The notes under the pieces: generated by a model
Databases searched by the model: none
What the model was told of the DNA's origin: nothing
What the model saw: the letters and a program-made list of their open reading frames with translations, nothing else
Assembly (NCBI GenBank): GCA_018992685.1
Contig: JACVGT010000007.1
Location: 1-64,000 of the forward strand
Length of the DNA stretch: 64,000 bases
From: Theionarchaea archaeon
GTDB taxonomy: Archaea; Methanobacteriota_B; Thermococci; Methanofastidiosales; SZ-28-30
Reading direction: 5' to 3'
Program-made: the position numbers and the translations under genes
In this document: in pieces, positions 27,081 to 35,467 of the stretch
Layout: every line of letters begins with the position of its first letter
Position numbering within the stretch: position 1 is the first letter of the stretch

Positions 27081-27089
27081 CTTTATTAA
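27081..27089 (-). promoter_or_regulatory. TATA box of the structured RNA gene
   Basis: TTAATAAAG on the minus strand is centred about 25 bp before the predicted 5' end at 27060, with another AT-rich tract behind it. Confidence 0.45.
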
Positions 27090-27174
27090 CCTGATGACGA
27101 TTTAACCAGGAATATCCCCATATTGACATATTCTTAATAGGACTACGCAATAATAGCGGGTATCATCTCAATAA

Positions 27175-27981
27175 TCAGGTAATATCCACTAAATCAGATA
27201 TGAAGTTGATTGATCGCTCTGCAAAATCCTTTTCCACGACGACCCTGATCGCATGTCGGGGACAAGTGGTAGCACAGCGACCACAACCCCTGCACCCTTC
27301 ATCTATCTCGGCCCGGCCATCCTTCACAGCAATTGCATTGACAAAACACACAGATTCACAGGTTCTGCACCCCAAACATGCATCAGTGACAACCATGTTG
27401 ACGCCAGGCATCTTTGTTACCTTTCTTCCAATTCCAGGTGCTAGGTTGGGAAGCATGCGCCACAGACAACAACAGGGGCAGCAATTGCATACCGTTAGAA
27501 GTTTGCTGCCAGGGCCCACATTGAGCCAGACAGTATCCAACTTGTTTCTACCGATCAAATGGATCAATCCTGCTTCTCTGCACTTTTTAATATGTTCTAG
27601 CGCTTCTTCCTTGGTTACTCTTCTTCCCAGTTCAGGGTTGATTTTCATGGCAGCCTCCCCCATGAAGAGACAACCAAGATCAATGGGGTAGTCTTTACAT
27701 GTGGCCGCATCGCGGCAGATGCAGAAGTTCATAATCCAGTGATACGCAGCATTCTGGATGAAGTGCTCAACCACGCTGGAGGGGAGCACCAAGCTTTCTG
27801 GTACAAGTGATTCGTCAATTGTGATAATCTGGTCAGCAGGCAGGTATATGATTCCATCATCCTTGAAAACCAAGTTGTCAATGATCCTCCCGAGAAGTGG
27901 TACTCTGGTTAGCCGGGCTAAAAAGAACCGCAGTGAGAATCCTTTCTTTAGAATTCCGACTAGCCATATGGACCAGCTCAT
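27175..27981 (-). CDS. 4Fe-4S ferredoxin-domain protein
   Basis: The 268-residue protein has an N-terminal hydrophobic/basic segment and a Cys-bearing domain (CICRDAATCKDYPIDLGC near residue 85; CNCCPCCC near 165). Two ferredoxin motifs follow (CLGCRTCESVC and CRGCGRCATTC). It shares architecture with the gene at 24781 and is a likely electron carrier or a subunit of an oxidoreductase. It stands alone on the minus strand downstream of the structured RNA. Confidence 0.78.
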   Translation of the reverse strand: MSWSIWLVGILKKGFSLRFFLARLTRVPLLGRIIDNLVFKDDGIIYLPADQIITIDESLVPESLVLPSSVVEHFIQNAAYHWIMNFCICRDAATCKDYPIDLGCLFMGEAAMKINPELGRRVTKEEALEHIKKCREAGLIHLIGRNKLDTVWLNVGPGSKLLTVCNCCPCCCLWRMLPNLAPGIGRKVTKMPGVNMVVTDACLGCRTCESVCFVNAIAVKDGRAEIDEGCRGCGRCATTCPRHAIRVVVEKDFAERSINFISDLVDIT

Positions 27982-28045
27982 TCAATCACATGTTCTCGAC
28001 GTTGGGCTTCAATATAAATCGATGCGTTTTCAATGTGAGCAGTTC

Positions 28046-28444
28046 TCATCCATGGATTCTTCTGCACTCGGGACACACCTTCAGATTCATCAGGGAGGTT
28101 CCAACTGAGAAGGGAGAGCACTCCAGCTCTTCCTTGCTTCCACAGAGGGGGCACTGTTCCCAAGCTGTAATCCTGAACTTCACTACTCTGCTGGGACAGG
28201 TGTACACTCTTGAATTCCTGTTGGGGGAGCCCAGCATCTGCATGTCTCCGCCTGTGCGCAGCGCGAAGAGAATGGGATACATGCCTGCAAAAGATTCACC
28301 ACATATACCCTTGGGCGTATTCCAGTCGAAGGTGAATGTCTGCCCTTTTTCGTGTTGAGCCCTGCATGCTGAAGCGACCTCAAGAATTTCAACCTCGAAC
28401 TTGATGGGTTCTTTCCACAACTTGACAAATTCGTCAAAATCCAT
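28046..28444 (-). CDS. TIGR04076-like protein with a zinc-ribbon tail
   Basis: Residues 15-100 resemble the TIGR04076 family (VEILEVASACRAQHEKGQTF, then GESFAGMYPILFALRTGG), small proteins of unknown function often found near redox genes. The C-terminus carries CPLCGSKEEL and CPECRRIHG, a probable zinc site. A GTG at 28453 overlaps the preceding stop, but the ATG at 28444 has an AAGGTGA site with ideal spacing and is chosen. It is coupled to the upstream zinc-ribbon gene. Confidence 0.7.
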   Translation of the reverse strand: MDFDEFVKLWKEPIKFEVEILEVASACRAQHEKGQTFTFDWNTPKGICGESFAGMYPILFALRTGGDMQMLGSPNRNSRVYTCPSRVVKFRITAWEQCPLCGSKEELECSPFSVGTSLMNLKVCPECRRIHG

Positions 28445-28449
28445 GACTG

Positions 28450-28650
28450 TCACCTTGATGGGTTATCTCTCATTCTTTTTTCTAGTGTTCTGAGTTTTTC
28501 TTTCTCCTTCATTTTCTTCAACGATTCGTCAGGAAAGTCCACTACAAACCAGTCTTGATAGCCACATTTCCTGCACAGCCAGAGTCTTCCCAGTCTCCCA
28601 CCATATCGCAAGACAATATCCGTACTTCCGCATTTTGGACAGCATTTCAT
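28450..28650 (-). CDS. Small zinc-ribbon protein
   Basis: The 66-residue protein starts with a zinc ribbon (CCPKCGSTDIV, then WLCRKCGYQDWF) and has a highly charged C-terminal helix. The ATG at 28650 was chosen because the ribbon begins there; the open frame upstream has no support. The stop lies 6 bp before the next gene, so the two are cotranscribed. It may bind nucleic acid or a protein partner. Confidence 0.65.
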   Translation of the reverse strand: MKCCPKCGSTDIVLRYGGRLGRLWLCRKCGYQDWFVVDFPDESLKKMKEKEKLRTLEKRMRDNPSR

Positions 28651-28741
28651 TTTCTCGACCCCTTGCAGTGAGCAATGTCGTTCTCCAATATCAGGCAGTC
28701 TGTCTGCCAGTCTGAAGATCTTGCGGGGGTACACATATGAT

Positions 28742-30193
28742 CTACTGTGCTGAATTCTTGATGAGCTGGATATAAAACTGTATGCACTCTGTATAGTTTT
28801 CAACAGATATCCGTTCATCAGTTCCATGAATGCGTTTCAAATCCTCTGAAGTCACCACCAATGGAACGATCTTGAATACATTTCGCGTCAACGGTAGATA
28901 GTGACGGGAATCCGTTGCTCCGGTGACCAGGTAGGGAGCTACAACTGTGCTTGGAAAAATCTGTCGGATTGTTCTCTGGATGGCAGCGAAGCTCTGTGAG
29001 TTCGTGTCTGATATCTGAGAAGGATTCCAGGCCTGGGTCATTTGAGCTATTTCTACCCTCGAATCATTGATAACGTCAGCCACTCTCTTCATGACTGTTT
29101 CTGTGGTTTCTCCAGGGAGTATTCTGAAGTTGACTACTGCTCTGACTCTCTTGGGCAGGATATTCTCCTTTGTACCCCCTTCCAGTATTGTGGGGGCCGT
29201 GGTGGTTCGAATTAATGAATCTGTGTTGGGAGATTCGGAAAGTTGGCTGACTACCAGCCCCTTGAACAACCACAGATTGGCAAAGAGGATTTTTTTGATG
29301 AATGTCATTTCAGGCCCAGTGTACTCAACCAAATCCCTGACTACTCCCTTGAACTTGGATGGGAATCTGTGTCTCTCCAGGTTGCTGATGGCTCTGGACA
29401 GAATGCCTGCAGCTGTCTCTCTGGGAGGCATGGAAGAGTGGCCCCCTTCTGATCGTACTGAGAGTTCGAGGCTGATGTACCCTTTTTCCGCTACGCCCAC
29501 CAGAGCTACGGGGACATTGACACCGGGGATTATCCCTATAGTATTCGTGCCGCCTTCATCCAGTATGTATTCCAGAGCGACACCTCTTTCCTTCAGCAAA
29601 GCAGCGATAGAAGAAGCTCCCCGTGGTCCACCCACTTCCTCATCATGACCAAAGGCAAGGTGGATAGTGCGTTCTGGTACAAAGTCTTCCTGCAGTAAAG
29701 CTTCCACAGCTTCTAATATACCCAAGACTCCTTCTTTGATGTCCATGGTACCTCTGCCCCAGATATATCCATCTTTGATATCTCCTGAGAACGGTGGGCA
29801 TGTCCATTCTGATTCGGTTCCAGGTTCAATGGGTACTACATCAAGGTGGGACATCAGCAGGATGGGCGAGACGTTCAGGTTCTTGCCTTTCCATGTGTAA
29901 AGCAGACTGTAGTCTGCAACCACTTCCCTTGTCAGGGTGGAATGCGTTTTGGGAAAGGCTTCCTTCAGGTACTCGTGCAGTCCTTGAAACTGTTTTCTGT
30001 CACATTCGGTCTCCTCCTGGTATGATATCGTCCTGAACTGGACAGCCTTGGACAGACGTTCAGGTGCTTTCTGGTCTATCACTTGGCGCGTCACGGGTTC
30101 AACAGAAAGCTGTCTGGACTTGAAGAGGCCGGCTCGGACGAGCATGACTACAAAGAGAAGTACAATCAACAGTACAACCAATTCTCTAAACAT
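28742..30193 (-). CDS. M20-family metallopeptidase (carboxypeptidase S-like)
   Basis: A single N-terminal membrane helix (residues 5-23) anchors the 483-residue zinc peptidase. Metal-ligand motifs are visible: SHLDVVP (His-Asp), GRGTMDIKEG (bridging Asp), GHDEEVGG (catalytic and ligand Glu), and HYLP near the C-terminus (His). The lid domain GGHSSMPP is also present. The closest relatives are yeast carboxypeptidase S/PM20D1-type enzymes, which hydrolyse peptides or N-acyl amino acids. The ATG at 30193 with a GAGGTGA site is preferred to a GTG at 30202. The membrane helix suggests activity outside the cytoplasm. Confidence 0.9.
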   Translation of the reverse strand: MFRELVVLLIVLLFVVMLVRAGLFKSRQLSVEPVTRQVIDQKAPERLSKAVQFRTISYQEETECDRKQFQGLHEYLKEAFPKTHSTLTREVVADYSLLYTWKGKNLNVSPILLMSHLDVVPIEPGTESEWTCPPFSGDIKDGYIWGRGTMDIKEGVLGILEAVEALLQEDFVPERTIHLAFGHDEEVGGPRGASSIAALLKERGVALEYILDEGGTNTIGIIPGVNVPVALVGVAEKGYISLELSVRSEGGHSSMPPRETAAGILSRAISNLERHRFPSKFKGVVRDLVEYTGPEMTFIKKILFANLWLFKGLVVSQLSESPNTDSLIRTTTAPTILEGGTKENILPKRVRAVVNFRILPGETTETVMKRVADVINDSRVEIAQMTQAWNPSQISDTNSQSFAAIQRTIRQIFPSTVVAPYLVTGATDSRHYLPLTRNVFKIVPLVVTSEDLKRIHGTDERISVENYTECIQFYIQLIKNSAQ

Positions 30194-30404
30194 ATGAATC
30201 ACCTCTAGTTCATCATGGAGCGGTTAGGCTTCCTGATCGATTTTTCTTCGCTTGAACTACATAAATATTTGTGTGTCCAGAGCTACACGACAGGCTGTAA
30301 GGTCTGGCCTTGCTCGACTTTTCGAGGTTGTTGGTAGCCAGGACTGAAAAGAGGGGGTTTGGATCCTGAACATCACCGTCTGCTCAGGTCTTCTGCCTTG
30401 ACCC

Positions 30405-30725
30405 CTAGCGATAGTCCTCCCTTACAGGATAGAATACGTCAATGACCCGTGACCTGGTGACTGCCCTCCCAGCATGAGGGACTCCAGCTGGGATCACCAT
30501 TACTGAACCTTCTTCAAGCAGATGGGGTTCACCTTCCATAATCAATTCCATGGTACCCTCAAGCACATTCACCACCTGTTCATGAGGATGAGAATGTTCG
30601 GGCAGGGGTGCACCGGCAGCAATATTCCAGTAGGCTATCGTCATATTCTCAGTATGTATGAATTTACCATGATATCCGGGGATGATTTCTTTTTCCTTGA
30701 CTTCACGCAAATTGTATGTGTGCAT
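30405..30725 (-). CDS. Cupin-domain protein
   Basis: The 106-residue single-domain cupin carries the metal motif HSHPHEQVVNVLEG (His-His-Glu) and the second motif PAGVPHAG, enough for one metal site. Function cannot be deduced; relatives include isomerases, dioxygenases and ligand sensors. The ATG at 30725 has a GGAGGAA ribosome site, and a TATA-like box near 30752-30763 fits a short leader. Confidence 0.85.
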   Translation of the reverse strand: MHTYNLREVKEKEIIPGYHGKFIHTENMTIAYWNIAAGAPLPEHSHPHEQVVNVLEGTMELIMEGEPHLLEEGSVMVIPAGVPHAGRAVTRSRVIDVFYPVREDYR

Positions 30726-30790
30726 AGGTTCTTCCTCCTTTCATGCTTTCTTTGAGGATACCATTTATACCTTTTCCCCGGGCACAATAC

Positions 30791-30831
30791 GTGGAGTCTC
30801 TTTGGAATTGCTTTGCAATCCTTCACTCCAC
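30791..30831. terminator. Long two-part hairpin between the HEAT-like and cupin genes
   Basis: GTGGAGT at 30791-30797 pairs with ACTCCAC at 30825-30831, and inside it GGAATTGC pairs with GCAATCC (one bulge) around a TTT loop. Its place after the stop of the HEAT-like gene suggests a terminator or RNA processing signal, though no long T-tract follows. Confidence 0.4.
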
Positions 30832-30932
30832 ACGAAACAAGGGCAACCAGAACCTCAAACCTTACATTTTGTAGTATCATCTGCAGCAGTCTGTTGATTC
30901 GAGACGAGTGGAAAATGAGCACAATCTGTTTC

Positions 30933-31556
30933 CTAGACATCATGCTGCCATTTTTCTATGAATCTTCTTGCTGCCTTCTGTGTCCGGGGGCTGGTGCTGG
31001 TTAGCTGTTTCCTAACGAATTCCATGATTTCCTGTTTTTCTTTTGACTGTTCGAAATACTCATCAAATGCCTGGATAGCATACGATTTCACCAGTTCCTT
31101 CTGTCTGCCAGCGTGATCTCTATCAATGTGCAGCAGCTTTTCTGTTATTCTGGACTCCAGGGCGGGATTGTTTCCAGCAATCCTGCCCGAGACTGCTGCT
31201 ACATGTGATGCTGTCATGGTCTTCTTACCACGTAATATGTTGTAGAATGTGTCGAACAGGTTTTCAAATTTCCCCTCCGAATCGACATTGGTGAGGGCTG
31301 CTATCATGTATATCCCGATGTATTGTGAATACGAGTTGCTGCTGGACAGCAGTTCTGCAAAGAAGTCCCAGCTGGGATAGAGTATTTCCGGGTGATTTTC
31401 GCTTATATGTAGCAGGACGTTGAAACTGTTGAACCTGATTACGTCCGTCTTTGACCTTAGGCATTCAAGCAGTTTTGAGAGTATTTCTCTGTCCCTTAGT
31501 GCTTTTTCAGCCATGTTCTTAACATCAATTTCCTTTTTTTCAAGTTCAGGTATCAT
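30933..31556 (-). CDS. HEAT-like helical-repeat protein
   Basis: The 207-residue protein is all helical with HEAT/ARM-like repeat character (SKLLECLRSKTDVIRFNSFN, then VLLHISENHPEILYP) and a conserved-looking tail typical of repeat proteins. It should be a protein-binding scaffold. The open frame starts upstream, but the ATG at 31556 has a GGAGGC ribosome site 6 bases before it. Confidence 0.65.
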   Translation of the reverse strand: MIPELEKKEIDVKNMAEKALRDREILSKLLECLRSKTDVIRFNSFNVLLHISENHPEILYPSWDFFAELLSSSNSYSQYIGIYMIAALTNVDSEGKFENLFDTFYNILRGKKTMTASHVAAVSGRIAGNNPALESRITEKLLHIDRDHAGRQKELVKSYAIQAFDEYFEQSKEKQEIMEFVRKQLTSTSPRTQKAARRFIEKWQHDV

Positions 31557-31646
31557 AAATCTGCCTCCGTCGCCGGTCAGCCCCAGCAGGCATTCTGTTC
31601 CAGCCACAGACCCACAGTACTCTCTGCCTGTGAGGGTTTTCCTGTG

Positions 31647-32189
31647 CTACCGTCTCACCATCTGTACGCAGTCTGCACTGCACACATCAGCACACAACCC
31701 GCATCCGTAGCAGTTCTCCCTGGAAATTTCAAGACACCCTTCTTGGATTTTTCGAGCACCAAAGTAACAGACCTCCGCACAGTCACCACACCCAGTGCAG
31801 GATTCGATATCCGTCTTTTCCATAAATGTTCCCTTATCACATGATTCAGCTGCCTCTCCAAAGTAATAGCAGCAGTCATCACAGCAAAAGCAGATCCCTT
31901 GGATGCGAGTTTTTTCGGTTTCATAACGGAAGGGACGAGTAACGAGATGGGTTTGCTCTGCTTCTTTGAGGATGCCTTCCACGAAATTCCTCTCTACTTC
32001 CTTCAGCCCTGAGCCCGTTCCGCCCATTTCAGGATCGAAGAACAGACATACATCCATTCGAGAGCGGCTACACCCTGATCCACGTTCTCGGCATCCGCAG
32101 TTGGAAACCCAAAACCTTTCCTGGTGCGCTATTATTTCGCGTGCTTCATCTCTGGTGCAAACAAAATGAAAATGCAAATCTTCGTTCAT
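31647..32189 (-). CDS. 4Fe-4S ferredoxin-domain protein
   Basis: The 180-residue protein has an N-terminal domain with CGCRERGSGC and CFCCDDCCYYF, then two ferredoxin motifs (CTGCGDCAEVC and CYGCGLCADVC). It resembles the proteins at 24781 and 27175 but is shorter. An ATG at 32201 is also possible, but its ribosome site is too close. It is the third gene of this type in the window and is probably an electron carrier. Confidence 0.75.
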   Translation of the reverse strand: MNEDLHFHFVCTRDEAREIIAHQERFWVSNCGCRERGSGCSRSRMDVCLFFDPEMGGTGSGLKEVERNFVEGILKEAEQTHLVTRPFRYETEKTRIQGICFCCDDCCYYFGEAAESCDKGTFMEKTDIESCTGCGDCAEVCYFGARKIQEGCLEISRENCYGCGLCADVCSADCVQMVRR

Positions 32190-32225
32190 AATGCCTTTCA
32201 TCTCCTACTGCTTCATAAAGATTTG

Positions 32226-33026
32226 TCACTGCTGGCAAGATGGACACAGATACGTGGTAGAACCCAGAACATTCATTTTCTCAATGGACGTGCCACACAC
32301 AGGACAGGCTCTTCCCAGACTGTGAGCGCCCAGAACCTTATGGTATCCTCCTGAATTTCCATACAGGTCAGTAATATCATCTTTTCCTCCCGATATTACA
32401 GCATCAGTGATTATTTCTCTTATTGTGGTATAGAGTGTTCTCTTCTCCTTCTCGGTGAGATCTCTTGCCTTTCTTTTTGGATGTACTCCCGCCCTGAATA
32501 CAATTTCTTGAAAATAGCCATTGCCTAATCCTGCAAGGATACTCTGATTCAGGAGAATGGCTTTCACGATCTTGACACCATTCTGCTCAAGGATCTCATT
32601 GAAGGATTCAATCGTGAACGTGGTGTCAAGAGGGGAAATCCCCAATACTCCTGGATACTTGAACGTTCCCAGTTCATCCTTTTGAACTACTCGCAGAAAA
32701 CTCATTCCATGGTTGCGAATGGTCAGTACTGTCCTGTCGGAAAAATCCACTCTCAGAGTGTAGACCTGGGGGATAGTTCCCGTGGTAGCATGGTATAGTA
32801 CATGCCCAGTGTGTTCGCCAACCTGCAAATACGTTTCAGAGGACATTTTCACAGAAATCCATTTTCCTTTTCCTTCAACTGACTCAATAGTCTTTCCGGT
32901 TAATGCAGCTTCGAAATCCTTCTTTGGCAGGTTGAAGTATCCCTTCTCGTTGAAATCAGCACTCTTTATCGTTTTTCCTATTAGTTCCTTATTCATTTGC
33001 TGGACCAACGCTAGTATGTCTGGCAA
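32226..33026 (-). CDS. Fpg/Nei-family DNA glycosylase relative
   Basis: The 266-residue protein follows the formamidopyrimidine-DNA glycosylase/endonuclease VIII plan: an N-terminal beta-rich domain, the H2TH region (LNQSILAGLGNGYFQEIVF) and a C-terminal zinc finger (CPVCGTSIEKM and CPSCQQ). The start is a TTG at 33026, supported by the Pro that follows it, which is the catalytic N-terminal residue in this family. Asp replaces the usual Glu after that Pro, and the second conserved Glu of the PELPEV motif is absent, so activity may be altered or lost. It would act in base-excision repair. Confidence 0.75.
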   Translation of the reverse strand: MPDILALVQQMNKELIGKTIKSADFNEKGYFNLPKKDFEAALTGKTIESVEGKGKWISVKMSSETYLQVGEHTGHVLYHATTGTIPQVYTLRVDFSDRTVLTIRNHGMSFLRVVQKDELGTFKYPGVLGISPLDTTFTIESFNEILEQNGVKIVKAILLNQSILAGLGNGYFQEIVFRAGVHPKRKARDLTEKEKRTLYTTIREIITDAVISGGKDDITDLYGNSGGYHKVLGAHSLGRACPVCGTSIEKMNVLGSTTYLCPSCQQ

Positions 33027-33601
33027 CTCATACAGGAAGCATACCTCCCTCTTCTCCTTAGGTGATTACGTCTCATCCCTTCCTCAGGGAGATTGTATGA
33101 GCATATGGGTCATCCTATTTATACTTTCCTTCAAGATACCGCCTTTCCTGACTTATTCTTCTTCCCAGTGGGAATCTGAGACTCTCATCACACGCTATCC
33201 ATCGCTTTCCGCGTTCCTTCAATACGTAACCAATTCCCCCCCAACCTGACATCTTACGGGAAGAGAGCATACTGTTTCGGAAGGCTCTCTGAATCTTTTG
33301 CAGATAGTTCTTCGGTTCCAAGTTTCGACCTCTTACTCGTGTTATACACCTCCTTACTTGGCACATTTCTTTGTGCAGTGCTTTTGCTCTATAACAGGCA
33401 GAGATTCCTCTTATATAAATTCTTCGATAGATTCGTTACAATTCGCACTGACAGAAAGATCTTATATGGGAATGACTCATAAACCGTTGAGCTGCAATTA
33501 TTCCAGGTACATATCTCATTCTATTACGGAGTTCTGGCAGGGGCATAATTCACGCAAATTCTATGTCTGCGAACGGAAGGAATACAAGCATGAATGGAAA
33601 C
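33027..33601. other. Gene-free stretch upstream of the redox operon
   Basis: No convincing gene. A 7-bp hairpin pairs 33262-33268 with 33284-33290, and plus-strand TATA-like boxes lie near 33412 and 33464 without a clear start codon after them. It may contain an unrecognised RNA or promoter elements. Confidence 0.3.
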
Positions 33602-33647
33602 CTTTATATATTCACATACACATATAAAATCAATATTCGATGTGAAT
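33602..33647 (+). promoter_or_regulatory. Promoter and inverted repeat of the aldo/keto reductase operon
   Basis: A TATA-like box (CTTTATATA, about 33602-33610) is followed by an 8-bp perfect inverted repeat, ATTCACAT at 33610-33617 and ATGTGAAT at 33640-33647. This overlaps the expected transcript start and is a good repressor-site candidate. Confidence 0.5.
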
Positions 33648-33690
33648 AATTAATGTGATAGATAACAATCTCATGAGATGAAAAAAGTGC

Positions 33691-33731
33691 AGATGAGCTG
33701 GATTCATTCTCATGGTTGATATCTGCACAAC
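33691..33731 (+). promoter_or_regulatory. Hairpin in the 5' leader of the flavoprotein gene
   Basis: Between the TATA box and the ATG at 33745 is a leader of over 100 nt, unusual for this genome. TGCAGAT at the 5' side pairs with ATCTGCA near 33725, with an inner ATGAG/CTCAT stem. This could be a regulatory leader, but no known riboswitch is recognised. Confidence 0.4.
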
Positions 33732-33744
33732 TAAAGGTGATAAT

Positions 33745-34290
33745 ATGTCCAAGAAAGGAGGAAAGAAAGTGCTTGGAATTGTAGGAAGTCCACATCTTGA
33801 AGGAAATACTGATAGGCTTGTAGCAGCAGTCCTGAAAGGCGCAGAGGAAGCCGGCGCTGAAACGGAAAAAATCATACTCAATACGCTGGAGATTTCTCCC
33901 TGCCAGGCCTGCAACACCTGTCACAAGACTGGTCGGTGTGTGCAGGAAGACGACATGCTCACAGTTCTGGACAAGATGGAGCGGAGTCATGTGTGGGTCT
34001 TGGGTACTCCGGTCTACTGGTGGGGACCTTCTGCACAGTTCAAAGCCTTTCTGGATCGATGGTATGGTGTTGATCGGGCAGTTTTCAAAGATAAGAGTGC
34101 TGTCATCGTAATTACTCTGGGGGGCAGTGAAAGTTATGCAAAGTACACCGTGGGGATCTTGACAAGTGTTCTTCCATATCTTAATATTGAACACATTGGA
34201 ACAGTGCTTGCTCCCGGGGGCATACCTGGTACCCCCCACATACTGGAAAAGGCTTTTCACGTCGGGCTAGAATCCATTGAGAGGCGGTGA
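33745..34290 (+). CDS. Iron-sulfur flavoprotein (NADPH-dependent FMN reductase fold)
   Basis: The 181-residue protein has a flavodoxin-like fold with the FMN loop GSPHLEGNTDRL and a Cys motif CQACNTCHKTGRC, which binds a 4Fe-4S cluster in iron-sulfur flavoproteins of anaerobes. It probably moves electrons between ferredoxin or NAD(P)H and a substrate. The ATG at 33745 has a GGTGA ribosome site. It heads an operon with three Fe-S aldo/keto reductases, so it may be their electron partner. Confidence 0.87.
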   Translation: MSKKGGKKVLGIVGSPHLEGNTDRLVAAVLKGAEEAGAETEKIILNTLEISPCQACNTCHKTGRCVQEDDMLTVLDKMERSHVWVLGTPVYWWGPSAQFKAFLDRWYGVDRAVFKDKSAVIVITLGGSESYAKYTVGILTSVLPYLNIEHIGTVLAPGGIPGTPHILEKAFHVGLESIERR

Positions 34291-34294
34291 TCAC

Positions 34295-35467
34295 GTGCTC
34301 TGCAGAATGCTGGGAAGTACTGGAATAAGAACATCTATTCTGGGATTTGGATGCATGCGGCTGCCAACTGTGGCCTGGGATAAGGCAGAAATAGCCGAAA
34401 AGGAAGCAATTAAGATTATCAGAAAAGGAATTGACAATGGGATAACCTATGTTGATACTGCAGAGCCCTACCACATGGGTGAGAGTGAAATAGTACTGGG
34501 CAAGGCACTCAAGGACGGATACAGGGATAGAATCACTCTAGCTACCAAGTCTCCAGTATGGAAAGACGACTTTGATAGACCCGATCAGTTTGAGAACTAT
34601 TTGAACCTTCAGCTCAAACGGTTGGGCGTGGATTATGTTGACATATACCTTTTTCATTCTCTCAACCAGAACTTATGGAAGGAAAAAGTTCTGGAGTTCG
34701 ATCTCATTGAAAGAGCAGAAAAAGCAAGGGATGAAGGAAAGATCAGGCATATAGGGTTCTCTTTCCATGACAGTCCTGAGGTCTTGAAAGAGATCATTGA
34801 TTCCAATGCATTCAAAGTCATGCTGGTTCAATACAACATCCTCAATCCTGTAAATGAAGAAATGATCTCCTATGCTGCGGAAAAGGGTCTCGGAGTGGCA
34901 ATCATGGGTTCAGTTGCTGGCGGCCGCCTGGCGGGTGAACCTCCAGCTGAAATGCGTCAATGGCTGAGCACAGGCAGGAAGAATTTTGTGGATCTGGCAT
35001 TGAAATTCGTGTGGACCCACCCTAATGTCTCGGTCGCTCTCTCTGGCATGGGTTCTGAACAGATGGTTGATGACAACCTGGGCATTGCTTCGGGTAGCTC
35101 GTGTACGTTGAGTCCAAAGGAGACGGAAATTGCTCAAGACATCAGACAGAAATTCAAAGAACTGACGAACAATATCTGCACAACCTGCGAATACTGCATA
35201 CCCTGCCCAAATGAAGTCAATATTCCCTTTATTTTTACAGCACTCATGTATTACCAGGTCTACAGCCAGAAAGAAAGAGCTCGCCTGTATTACAAGAACA
35301 TAGGGAATGTTGAGGCGTACTATCCTCCGGGAAAAGATGCTACCGGTTGTGTTGAATGTGGAGAATGTGAAAAGAAGTGCCCTCAGAAGATTTCGATTAT
35401 AGAACAGCTGAAGAAAGCACATCAGATTCTCAGCGAAGATGAAATCGAACGGAGAGATGAAAAATGA
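34295..35467 (+). CDS. Aldo/keto reductase with C-terminal 4Fe-4S domain (first of three)
   Basis: The 390-residue protein has the AKR barrel with the tetrad Asp (DTAEPY), Tyr, Lys (ATKSP) and His (FHSLN), and a C-terminal ferredoxin-like domain (CTTCEYCIPCPNEVNIP and CVECGECEKKCPQ). This architecture is typical of anaerobe AKRs. The start is probably the GTG at 34295, because MLCRMLGSTG aligns with the start of its paralog at 37096 and a GGTGA site lies 5 bases upstream. It begins 4 bp after the flavoprotein gene and overlaps the next gene by 4 bp. Confidence 0.87.
   Translation: MLCRMLGSTGIRTSILGFGCMRLPTVAWDKAEIAEKEAIKIIRKGIDNGITYVDTAEPYHMGESEIVLGKALKDGYRDRITLATKSPVWKDDFDRPDQFENYLNLQLKRLGVDYVDIYLFHSLNQNLWKEKVLEFDLIERAEKARDEGKIRHIGFSFHDSPEVLKEIIDSNAFKVMLVQYNILNPVNEEMISYAAEKGLGVAIMGSVAGGRLAGEPPAEMRQWLSTGRKNFVDLALKFVWTHPNVSVALSGMGSEQMVDDNLGIASGSSCTLSPKETEIAQDIRQKFKELTNNICTTCEYCIPCPNEVNIPFIFTALMYYQVYSQKERARLYYKNIGNVEAYYPPGKDATGCVECGECEKKCPQKISIIEQLKKAHQILSEDEIERRDEK

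Noticed and set aside
33298-33627. 109-codon plus-strand frame upstream of the redox operon
   Set aside because: No start signals, unusual composition, and it overlaps TATA boxes and the operon promoter.
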